Both the position numbers and the translations under genes were made by a program. Positions 1-7,261 of a DNA stretch of 7,753 nt are shown piece by piece. The notes below the pieces were generated by a model. The model searched no databases, was not told the DNA's origin, and saw nothing but the letters and a program-made list of their open reading frames with translations. Positions within the stretch are counted from its first letter, which is position 1. Every line of letters starts with the position of its first letter. Origin of the DNA: an uncultured Bacilli bacterium (lineage in GTDB: Bacteria > Bacillota_I > Bacilli_A > ML615J-28 > CAG-698); the NCBI GenBank assembly GCA_947627395.1, contig CANQVW010000070.1, positions 1 to 7,753 of the forward strand, given 5' to 3'.

Positions 1-2
1 TT

Positions 3-1787
3 TCTTGGGATATTCCAGGAATTTATCCAATAGAATACTATGATTCTAGCCAAGATACCTACATTACCAAATCTTATCATATTGTAAATGAAGAAAATTT
101 TAAACAAGGTGTAACACTAGAAGAACATACTTCCACTTATCCAGTCTCAGAAAATAAAGAACCAAAACAATGGATATCTTTATCGAAGAATCAGTATTAC
201 CTCTTAGGACTCGTTCAAATGCAAAATCAAACCTATGGATATATTGAATGTTATATAGATAATGAGTGCACATATCAATATATTGAAAAAAGTGCTCCAT
301 GTTTATCCATAATGGGATGTATCGATCAGGATGATTTATATATTTGTATGACTTTACAAGAAAAGGAATTTTACACAGATATTTTCCTTTTAAAACTGAA
401 TTCTTCTTTAGAAGTAACTCAATCTAAACAAATCAATGGACAGGGTTTAGATGAGGGAAAAGCAATTTATGTGAATCAACATCAAATTTATTTGGTTTGT
501 GAAAGTGATTCTAATGAACAAGACTTTTCCTTTCATACACAAAGCAACCGAAGTGTTTGTGTATTTTTATTAGAGGATACTTCTTTATCGATTCTTCAAA
601 AAGCAAGTTTAGAAAATAATCAAAATAGTGATTATTTAGATTCGTATTTTTTTGATGAATCATTGACCATTTTAATGGAAGTAAGAGGTACCTATGGTTC
701 TTTTTCACATCAAGGAAAATACCAAGGAACTTTACTCGTTAATTTTTATCAAGGATTAAATTCCATGAATTACTTTTTTTTACCCGAGGAAAATACGTTA
801 TTACTAGAAATATTAACTGATTCTAGACAAATTTATCTATTTTCTACCGCAATTCAAGATCCTACTACTTTAAAAATTCAAAGTTATGAAAAAGAAGGAA
901 GACTTGTAAATGAAAATACCTTATCTTTTTCAAATCAAAATGTTTTATCTGTATCAGGAGTTGTCACTTCAGGGGAAATGATTTATTTTACTTTGCAAAA
1001 AAGAAAAGAAGATCAAATCATTTTGGATCATTATTATTCCTATTTATCAAATCAAATTATGACCTATTCTTTAGATAAAGAATGGAAAAATTCAAATTCT
1101 GTAAATCTTTCTTTGTTTGAAACAAGTGAAGGAATCGAAATAGTTTCATTAGACCATGATATTATTCAACACTATCGCCGTCATGTCGTTTCTTTTGAAA
1201 GTTATACCGTAAAAAAAGAAGATCAAGAAGATACTTTCTTTACTGTTTTTTTGGATGGGAAAAGAATTTCAAAAGATAATGAAACTAGGGTGGATACATC
1301 TACTTTTGGGTTGAATCATTATTTTGTTACGTATTCATTATTTTCTAATGTTCAACTCATTTTAAAAGAGAGTTATAATATTTATTTAAAAGTCAATGTG
1401 AAAGAACAAGAAACCTATGATGTAGGATTGGTGCTGTCATTTAATGGAACAGGATATTTAAACGAAATAGAAATTCCTTCAGGATACAAGGTTTTATCTC
1501 CTGGAAACTATTCTTTACATTTAATTGGTGCAAATCATGAAGAACATACCGTCAACTTTTTTGTGAAAAAAATATCCATTGAAGAACAAGCAAAAGATGA
1601 AATGTATATTGAAGCAACAGAAAAAGAAAGAAAAGCAGAACATACTTCACAAGTAGCATCTGTAGAAAATCAAGTCCTTCCTTATGAGGAACCACCCAAA
1701 ACAACGGGAATTATCCTTTGCTTATCGATCATTATCGTTTGTGGTATCCTTTCATTTGTTTATGTTAGAAAGGAGAAAAAGAAATGA
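3..1787 (+). CDS. Membrane-anchored surface protein with propeller-like and Ig-like regions, 5' end missing
   Basis: Function is not recognised. The frame is open from the first full codon at base 3 to a TGA at 1785-1787, giving 594 visible residues; the true start lies upstream. Met at base 219 is internal, because coding-like sequence precedes it and no ribosome binding site does. Residues 1-30 contain PGIYPIEYYD, which looks like the end of an Ig-like module. Residues about 60-395 are rich in short beta strands of the type found in propellers, with repeated hydrophobic-Tyr patterns such as IYVNQHQIYLV. Two Ig-like modules follow: about 400-465 (RVDTSTFG, then VTYSL) and about 473-523 (GTGYLN at 482-487, GNYSLHL at 501-507). 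A charged linker (524-568) leads to a transmembrane helix at 569-588 and the tail RKEKKK, predicting an outside domain with the C-terminus inside. The stop overlaps the next gene's start. Surface binding or adhesion is plausible but only inferred. Confidence 0.8.
   Translation, partial: SWDIPGIYPIEYYDSSQDTYITKSYHIVNEENFKQGVTLEEHTSTYPVSENKEPKQWISLSKNQYYLLGLVQMQNQTYGYIECYIDNECTYQYIEKSAPCLSIMGCIDQDDLYICMTLQEKEFYTDIFLLKLNSSLEVTQSKQINGQGLDEGKAIYVNQHQIYLVCESDSNEQDFSFHTQSNRSVCVFLLEDTSLSILQKASLENNQNSDYLDSYFFDESLTILMEVRGTYGSFSHQGKYQGTLLVNFYQGLNSMNYFFLPEENTLLLEILTDSRQIYLFSTAIQDPTTLKIQSYEKEGRLVNENTLSFSNQNVLSVSGVVTSGEMIYFTLQKRKEDQIILDHYYSYLSNQIMTYSLDKEWKNSNSVNLSLFETSEGIEIVSLDHDIIQHYRRHVVSFESYTVKKEDQEDTFFTVFLDGKRISKDNETRVDTSTFGLNHYFVTYSLFSNVQLILKESYNIYLKVNVKEQETYDVGLVLSFNGTGYLNEIEIPSGYKVLSPGNYSLHLIGANHEEHTVNFFVKKISIEEQAKDEMYIEATEKERKAEHTSQVASVENQVLPYEEPPKTTGIILCLSIIIVCGILSFVYVRKEKKK
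1767..1775 (+). promoter_or_regulatory. Strong ribosome binding site for the second surface protein
   Basis: AGAAAGGAG lies within the last codons of the upstream gene and ends 8 bases before the ATG at 1784. It is the best Shine-Dalgarno match in the left block. It fixes the start of the downstream gene and supports translational coupling through the ATGA overlap at 1784-1787. Confidence 0.85.
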
Positions 1788-3961
1788 AACTTCTAGCATT
1801 ATTCTTTAGTTTTTTTGTTTCTTTGTTTCAGTCTAATTTACGCATTCAAGAAGAAGAAAAAGACAAAATTGAAATGAGAGAAGATTCTGTTCATATAGAT
1901 ATTTTTAAAGATCGTCAAGAAATTTATTATCAAAATCAATTGATTAAAACTCTTTCTACTTCATGTGATGTATGGACAAAAGAAGTGGAGGATACTTTAT
2001 TTATTTTTACTAGAAAAGAAAACATCGTTACCATGGAATCTTTTAATCAAGTAGGAGAAAAACAAGAAGAAGTTACTTTTTTAAATCCTATCACTGAAGC
2101 TATGGATATAATTTATTTTGAAGGTTTCTTTTATTTAGTTGGAGGAGTGGAAAGTTCTATTGATCCGCTCATCCAGGAAAAATATCAAGAAAAACCTTAT
2201 TTGAAGAAGACCAATGCCATTATTTTAAAAATAGATTCAAAAGGAGATATCCAACAAGTTGATCTTGAGGGTGGAGGAGAAAATGAGTATTATCATAACA
2301 TTTTTATTTATCAAAATCATATTTATGTTGCAGGATATAAGGATACATTGTCAGGATATGACTTTGGAAATGGTGGAAATTCTTCCTGTGGTTTAGTTCT
2401 TGCTTCCTATAATTTAGACTTTACTTTAGAAAAATATGTTGTTATGGATGATTCTTTTTTTCTTACCATGAACATAGAAGAAGATGGAATCTATTTTGTT
2501 ACAAATGAAAAATGTTACCTATTTGATTTTGATTTAAATCCAAAAATGAGCCTTAAATTTCCTTTCTCTTGTACTTTTTCAAGTTTATCAAACCAATTTA
2601 AGTTGTTGATTTCAAATGGATTAGAATGGAAAATATACGATTTACATCTTTTATGTATTTTAGAAGAAGGAACATTTCCTGAAGAAGTTACACTATTAGA
2701 AGCAAAAAATGATTTATATATTCTATCAATCAATCAGATTTACAAAATCAATATTTATGATCTTTCCTCTTTTCAAGAACATTTATATGATTCAAAAATC
2801 CTAACGGAATATAATCAAACCTTAGAGGGGTGGAAGAAAACATATGCTTTAACAAATCAAGAAATTAGTCCACATTATGATCCACTCATTAATGGAACAT
2901 ACCAAATTGAATATCAATATGAAGATATTACTTTATTGGGTGACTTAACCATTTTGGAAGAACAAAATGTTCGAAATGATATGGTTTATCCTTTAGGGTA
3001 CACATTACAATTTACAGGAACTGCTTATTTAAATGGTAGAATGATTGCCAATCATCATCGCATACAAGAAGAAGGAGACTATACACTTGATTTATATGAT
3101 TGTAATCAAAGTAAAAGAACATTTCATTTTACTGTAGAACAAGGTCAATTAAATTTTGAAGAAAACAGTCAAAAAGAAAGTGATTTTGAAATCTTTCCCA
3201 ACGAAAGTGTCTTTCTAGAATATGAAATAAAAAGTACTTTTCCTGTTCAAATCAAAGAAATCATCATCAATCAACATTCTTATCAAGAATATCAATTTGA
3301 AAATCAAAAACTAAAGATTTCTTTTTCCAATTTAGATCCCGGACAACATCTATTTTTATTAGAAGAGATTGTTTGTGAAGAAAATGGTGTTTTATGTACT
3401 ATTTTCTTACATAAATGGATTAAGATTCAAGTTCTGTATGATCCAATTCAATTATATACAACATTTCAAAATCAAAAGAACAGAATAGAATATAAAATTG
3501 ATGTTCAAGATACAAATCATCTTTCAAGAGGATTTTTATTCGTGGTTGGAAATGAACATTACTTTTATCCAATGTCCAATCAAAAAATTGTCTTCTCAAA
3601 TCTTTCTTTAGAACAAACCTACGATGTTACTTGTTACTTCATTGCCGATTTAGGGGGAAAGAATTTAGAAGAACTAGAATTATTTCAAATGAAAATTATC
3701 CCAAAAGAATCTAATTTTACCTTAGGAGAGTTTATCATTGAACAAAAAGAAGAAAACATTGAAAAAATTGGAATGTCTATTAACAAAACAAAATCTCTAA
3801 CAAAGATTGTGCAAGAAGATAAATTGATTTATCAAGCATATGAAGATCATCTTTGGATTTATGTTCTTGTGGGTGTTCTTTTAGGTGGTTTATGTTTGGG
3901 TTTTGCTTTCTTTTTAAAACATAGTAAAAAAAGAATAAGAATTTATAAAAAAGAAAGTTGA
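1784..3961 (+). CDS. Exported membrane-anchored protein with propeller-like and Ig-like/FN3-like regions
   Basis: Function is not recognised. The protein has 725 residues. A hydrophobic N-terminus (MKLLALFFSFFVSLF) acts as signal peptide or signal anchor; no clear AXA-type cleavage site is visible. Residues about 30-355 are beta-rich and propeller-like, with blocks such as GFFYLVGG and NHIYVAGYKD, each followed by hydrophobic strand runs like AIILKID. An Ig-like segment (about 360-400, NGTYQIEYQYED) precedes a second module with GTAYLN at 412-417 and GDYTLDL at 431-437, which matches the equivalent module of the upstream protein. Two more beta-sandwich-like segments follow: about 467-545 (FSNLDPGQHLFLLEE) and about 552-645 (FSNLSLEQTYDVTCYF, FN3-like). 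A transmembrane helix spans about 690-711, and the tail is KHSKKRIRIYKKES. The start is set by the ribosome binding site at 1767-1775 and overlaps the previous stop by 4 bases. A terminator follows the gene. A joint surface role with its neighbour is inferred. Confidence 0.85.
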   Translation: MKLLALFFSFFVSLFQSNLRIQEEEKDKIEMREDSVHIDIFKDRQEIYYQNQLIKTLSTSCDVWTKEVEDTLFIFTRKENIVTMESFNQVGEKQEEVTFLNPITEAMDIIYFEGFFYLVGGVESSIDPLIQEKYQEKPYLKKTNAIILKIDSKGDIQQVDLEGGGENEYYHNIFIYQNHIYVAGYKDTLSGYDFGNGGNSSCGLVLASYNLDFTLEKYVVMDDSFFLTMNIEEDGIYFVTNEKCYLFDFDLNPKMSLKFPFSCTFSSLSNQFKLLISNGLEWKIYDLHLLCILEEGTFPEEVTLLEAKNDLYILSINQIYKINIYDLSSFQEHLYDSKILTEYNQTLEGWKKTYALTNQEISPHYDPLINGTYQIEYQYEDITLLGDLTILEEQNVRNDMVYPLGYTLQFTGTAYLNGRMIANHHRIQEEGDYTLDLYDCNQSKRTFHFTVEQGQLNFEENSQKESDFEIFPNESVFLEYEIKSTFPVQIKEIIINQHSYQEYQFENQKLKISFSNLDPGQHLFLLEEIVCEENGVLCTIFLHKWIKIQVLYDPIQLYTTFQNQKNRIEYKIDVQDTNHLSRGFLFVVGNEHYFYPMSNQKIVFSNLSLEQTYDVTCYFIADLGGKNLEELELFQMKIIPKESNFTLGEFIIEQKEENIEKIGMSINKTKSLTKIVQEDKLIYQAYEDHLWIYVLVGVLLGGLCLGFAFFLKHSKKRIRIYKKES

Positions 3962-3970
3962 ACATTTTTT

Positions 3971-4017
3971 AAAAGATAAAACGTTTCTTAAATTTGCGGA
4001 GACGTTTTATCTTTTTT
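3971..4017 (+). terminator. Rho-independent terminator closing the surface-protein operon
   Basis: The arms 3971-3984 and 4002-4015 are perfectly complementary over 14 bp (AAAAGATAAAACGT and ACGTTTTATCTTTT). Four more pairs, two of them G-U, extend the stem inward to 3988/3998 and leave a 9-base loop. A run of six T (4012-4017) closes the 3' side. It begins 9 bases after the stop of the upstream gene. On the opposite strand only four T follow the stem, so it looks mainly one-directional. Confidence 0.9.
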
Positions 4018-4018
4018 G

Positions 4019-4047
4019 TTTAAAAATAGGTAAAATTGTGGTATACT
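4019..4047 (+). promoter_or_regulatory. Predicted sigma-A type promoter of dnaE with extended -10
   Basis: The -10 box TATACT (4042-4047) is preceded by TG and one base, giving the extended -10 TGGTATACT (4039-4047). A weak -35, TTTAAA (4019-4024), sits 17 bases upstream. Transcription would start near 4054, leaving a leader of about 38 bases before the dnaE start. The -35 almost touches the T-run of the preceding terminator. The prediction is from sequence match only. Confidence 0.6.
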
Positions 4048-4081
4048 AAATTCAGTAAAGATGATGCAAACAGAATGAAAT

Positions 4082-4087
4082 AGGTGA
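4082..4087 (+). promoter_or_regulatory. Ribosome binding site deciding the dnaE start
   Basis: AGGTGA ends 4 bases before the ATG at 4092, a short but usable spacing. An alternative in-frame ATG at 4104 would give an N-terminus closer in length to Bacillus DnaE, but only weak purine-rich sequence precedes it. The ATG at 4092 is therefore preferred. Confidence 0.6.
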
Positions 4088-4091
4088 ATCC

Positions 4092-7000
4092 ATGAATCAA
4101 GAAATGAAAAACTTTGTGAATTTATATGTGAAGACGGAATATTCTCTGTTATCTTCTAATATTTCTATTCGTCAATTACCTTTAGAAATGAAAAATCATG
4201 AATATGATGCGATGGCAATTACGGATGATGGTATGCATGGAGTGATTCAGTTTTACCAAACATGTTTAAATAACCAAGTTCATCCGATTATTGGTCTTGC
4301 TCTACCTTTAAAAAATAGGGAAGGTCATTCTCATTTGGTTTTACTTTATGCAATGAATCAAGAAGGATATCATCACTTAATGGAATTATCTACGATATCT
4401 TTTACTTCATCTATTCTTTCCTTAGAAGAAATCGCTTCTTATCAAGAAGGCGTATTGGCCATCCTTCCTGGATTAGAAAATGAAGTTTTACAATACTATC
4501 AAAATCATCAATTAGAAAAAGCCAAAGAGACTCTTTTAAATTACAAACATGTTTTTAATGAACTTTATATGGGCTTAGATCTTCAAAGTGAGTTCATGAG
4601 GGAACATATGGAAAATATTCTTTTGTTTTTAAAAGAATGTTCTATTCAACCTGTTGGACTTCATAAAACTTCATATTATCATGAAGAAGACCAGGAGGTT
4701 TACCAAACTTTACGTTCCATTGATTTAGGACTAAATCAATATACTTTATCAGAGCAAGAAAAAAATAGTTACATGATCTCTAAAACAGAAGCCAATCTAT
4801 TATTTCAAAGGTGGCCGATGTTACTTGAAAATACTGTTAAAATTGCCAATAAATGTCAAGTGAAAATTCATTTTCACCAATATAAATTTCCAAAATATGA
4901 AATGAAAGATGGTAATGGTTATCTAGAAGAGCTTTGTAAAGTTGGACTCAATAAACGTTTAAAACGAAAATGGGAAAGAAAAGAACCCTTTGATATGAAA
5001 GTATATCAAGATCGTTTATCCTATGAACTTGGTATTATTCGCAAGATGGGCTTTTCTGACTATTTTTTAATTGTTTTTGATTATGTTCGCTATGCGAAAA
5101 TGAATGATATTTTAGTTGGTCCAGGACGTGGTAGTGCTGGAGGCAGTTTGGTTAGTTTCGCTCTAGGAATTACAGATATTGATCCAATTTTTTATGGTTT
5201 GTTATTTGAACGTTTTTTGAATCCTGAGCGTGTTAGTATGCCTGATATTGATGTCGATATTCCAGATGATCGAAGAGATGAAGTGATTCAGTATATTGGT
5301 AAAAAATATGGAAAGATGCGTGTTGCGCATATTACTACCTTTGGTACGATGAAAGTTCGTATGGCTGTAAGAGATGTTGCAAGAGTATTAGCAATAGACG
5401 AAATTCGCTTAAAAGAAATCATGCGGCATCTTCCTCAAGCTTTTGGAGCAAACTCCATCACTTTGCAAGAAGTATTAGAACAAGATGATTCCTTAAAAAA
5501 CTTAGCTATAGAAGATCCAATGATTTCTAAGTTACTCCATCTTGCTTGTAAAATCGAAGGACTTCCAAGAAATTACTCTACTCATGCCGCGGGAATTATT
5601 ATGGCAGATGGTGACTTAACAGAGTATACACCACTACAAAAAGGAATGAATGGATTATATCAAACACAATATGAAGCAGCTGATTTAGAATCTTTAGGCC
5701 TTGTGAAAATGGATATCTTAGGATTACGAAACTTAACCATTATTGATAGAGTTTTAAAAGAAATTGAAAAACAACATCATGAAAAAGTTTCTTTATCTAC
5801 GATTTCTTTAGAAGATTCAATGGTTTATAAAATGTTATCGAAAGGAGATACTTTGGGGATTTTCCAATTAGAATCCGATGGTGTAAGAAAACTTCTCCGA
5901 GATTTAAAAACTTCTGCCTTTATGGATATTGTTCATGCGGTATCCTTATATCGACCAGGACCTATGGAAATGATACCCATGTTTATTCGTCGCAAATTTG
6001 GAGAACCTTACCAAATTTTACATCCAGATTTAAAAAACATTTTAAATTCAACTTATGGAACGATTGTATTTCAAGAACAAATCATGCAAATCGCTCAAAC
6101 CTTTGCAGGATATACATTGGGAGAAGCAGATATCCTAAGAAGAGCTGTTTCCAAAAAGAAGAAGGCTGTTTTAGAACAAGAAAGAAAAAAATTTGTTACT
6201 TGTTCCATCAAAAAAGGATATGAAGAAAGTCTAGCCAATCAAATTTACGATTACATTGAAAAGTTTGCCGATTATGGATTTAATAAAAGTCATGCCGTTA
6301 GTTATAGTTATATCGCTTATTGGATGGCTTACTTAAAAACACACTATTTTCCTTATTTTATGTCAGCTTTAATGACCAATAGTATTGGAAGTGTTACTTC
6401 TATTTATGCTTATATCATGGAATGTAGACAAAAAAAACTTGAGGTATATCTTCCTTCGATTCATCAAAGTGGTGTCCATTTTTTATATAAAAATCAAGGA
6501 ATTTATTATTCTTTACTTGGAATTAGTAATGTTGGAACAGTAGCTGTGCAAGAAATCATACAAGAAAGAAATAAAGGAAAGTTTCAAAGTTATGAAGATT
6601 TTGTAACTCGAACACAATCCTTTTTAACAAAACGAATGGTTACAAGTTTAATTCATGCTGGCGCCTTAGATGAATTTCATCATACAAGGAAAGGAATGGT
6701 CGATTCATATTCTGAAATCTTAGAAAAATCTTTTTATCAATCTTCCCTAGGAAATCGTTTGTTGCAATCGGAAATATCTAAAGAGGAATATACATTTGAA
6801 GAAATGAGTTTTTATGAAAAAGAGGCTTTAGGATTTCCTTTTAAATATAATTTATTTTTACCTTATCAGGCATTAAAAAAACAAAAAAACATGATAGATT
6901 TAATTGCTTTGGAGTCAGGAAAGAAATATGTTATTTTATTTGGAATTCAAAGAATCAAAGAAATAAAAACGAAAAATCAAGATCAAATGGCATTTTTAGA

Positions 7001-7169
7001 TATTTATGATGAAACAAAACAAATGCCAGCAGTTTTATTTTCGAAAGAATATGAGCGATGTCATAAGATCTTATCTATTGGAAAGGTGTATTACGCTGAA
7101 GCAAGAGTAGATTTGAGAAATGAACAAATGCAAGTTATCTTAGAAAGAGTATATCTTTGTTCTAAGTAA
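4092..7169 (+). CDS. dnaE: DNA polymerase III alpha subunit, DnaE type
   Basis: This is a cytoplasmic C-family replicative polymerase that extends DNA from primers. In Firmicutes that also carry PolC, DnaE typically extends RNA primers, mainly on the lagging strand; PolC is not visible here. The 1025 residues include a PHP domain at the N-terminus (TEYSLL at 15-20, TDDG at 44-47). The polymerase core has PGRGSAGGS (344-352), PDIDVDI with Asp385 and Asp387, and KMDILGL with Asp541, the expected catalytic aspartate triad. Other family blocks are FQLES (591-595), YRPGPMEM near 620, and FADYGFNKSHAVSY (725-738). A helix-hairpin-helix region carries IHAGALDEF (854-862), and an OB-fold fills about 944-1024 (QMAFLDIYDET). 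It is shorter than the roughly 1160-residue E. coli protein and lacks that C-terminal tau-binding region, as is usual in Gram-positives. The PHP metal ligands are replaced (Asn10, Tyr12, Lys14, Asp46). It has its own promoter and lies upstream of pfkA. Confidence 0.97.
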   Translation: MNQEMKNFVNLYVKTEYSLLSSNISIRQLPLEMKNHEYDAMAITDDGMHGVIQFYQTCLNNQVHPIIGLALPLKNREGHSHLVLLYAMNQEGYHHLMELSTISFTSSILSLEEIASYQEGVLAILPGLENEVLQYYQNHQLEKAKETLLNYKHVFNELYMGLDLQSEFMREHMENILLFLKECSIQPVGLHKTSYYHEEDQEVYQTLRSIDLGLNQYTLSEQEKNSYMISKTEANLLFQRWPMLLENTVKIANKCQVKIHFHQYKFPKYEMKDGNGYLEELCKVGLNKRLKRKWERKEPFDMKVYQDRLSYELGIIRKMGFSDYFLIVFDYVRYAKMNDILVGPGRGSAGGSLVSFALGITDIDPIFYGLLFERFLNPERVSMPDIDVDIPDDRRDEVIQYIGKKYGKMRVAHITTFGTMKVRMAVRDVARVLAIDEIRLKEIMRHLPQAFGANSITLQEVLEQDDSLKNLAIEDPMISKLLHLACKIEGLPRNYSTHAAGIIMADGDLTEYTPLQKGMNGLYQTQYEAADLESLGLVKMDILGLRNLTIIDRVLKEIEKQHHEKVSLSTISLEDSMVYKMLSKGDTLGIFQLESDGVRKLLRDLKTSAFMDIVHAVSLYRPGPMEMIPMFIRRKFGEPYQILHPDLKNILNSTYGTIVFQEQIMQIAQTFAGYTLGEADILRRAVSKKKKAVLEQERKKFVTCSIKKGYEESLANQIYDYIEKFADYGFNKSHAVSYSYIAYWMAYLKTHYFPYFMSALMTNSIGSVTSIYAYIMECRQKKLEVYLPSIHQSGVHFLYKNQGIYYSLLGISNVGTVAVQEIIQERNKGKFQSYEDFVTRTQSFLTKRMVTSLIHAGALDEFHHTRKGMVDSYSEILEKSFYQSSLGNRLLQSEISKEEYTFEEMSFYEKEALGFPFKYNLFLPYQALKKQKNMIDLIALESGKKYVILFGIQRIKEIKTKNQDQMAFLDIYDETKQMPAVLFSKEYERCHKILSIGKVYYAEARVDLRNEQMQVILERVYLCSK

Positions 7170-7200
7170 AAAAATTGCTCATTCACACACACAAATCTTA

Positions 7201-7229
7201 TTTACACAATTTGGAAAAAGTGATATAAT
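7201..7229 (+). promoter_or_regulatory. Predicted strong sigma-A type promoter of pfkA
   Basis: TTTACA (7201-7206, five of six consensus bases) is separated by 17 bases from a perfect TATAAT (7224-7229). A TG at 7221-7222 makes it an extended -10. The start would fall near 7236, about 26 bases before the pfkA ATG. No terminator separates it from dnaE, so read-through may add to this transcription. A short CA repeat (7184-7193) lies just upstream. Confidence 0.8.
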
Positions 7230-7247
7230 AAATGTCAAAGAATAACG

Positions 7248-7255
7248 AGAGGTGA
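7248..7255 (+). promoter_or_regulatory. Ribosome binding site of pfkA
   Basis: AGAGGTGA ends 6 bases before the ATG at 7262 and fixes the start. Its core overlaps the 3' arm of a short inverted repeat whose other arm (7175-7183) lies just after the dnaE stop. Confidence 0.8.
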
Positions 7256-7261
7256 GCAAAA

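Noticed and set aside
219..221. ATG at 219 as the start of the first gene
   Set aside because: The frame is open and protein-like back to base 3, and no Shine-Dalgarno sequence precedes this ATG.
100..3965. Reverse-strand open frames of 61-72 codons at 100-300, 511-708, 2515-2733 and 3780-3965
   Set aside because: They lie antisense to clear coding sequence or across its stop and have low-complexity, AT-driven composition. I saw no recognisable family or good ribosome binding site.
4061..4078. Five-codon open frame MMQTE in the dnaE leader
   Set aside because: It would start within a few bases of the predicted transcript start with no ribosome binding site, and it has no attenuator-like structure after it.
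4104..4106. Alternative dnaE start at Met5
   Set aside because: It gives a family-like N-terminus but lacks a good ribosome binding site; the upstream ATG at 4092 has AGGTGA.
7184..7193. (CA)5 tract upstream of the pfkA -35 as a phase-variable repeat
   Set aside because: Five units are too few to claim slippage, and the tract lies outside the promoter spacer.
7170..7261. CcpA, Rex or riboswitch site before pfkA
   Set aside because: I found no convincing match to the CcpA or Rex operator consensus, and the predicted leader is too short for a known riboswitch.
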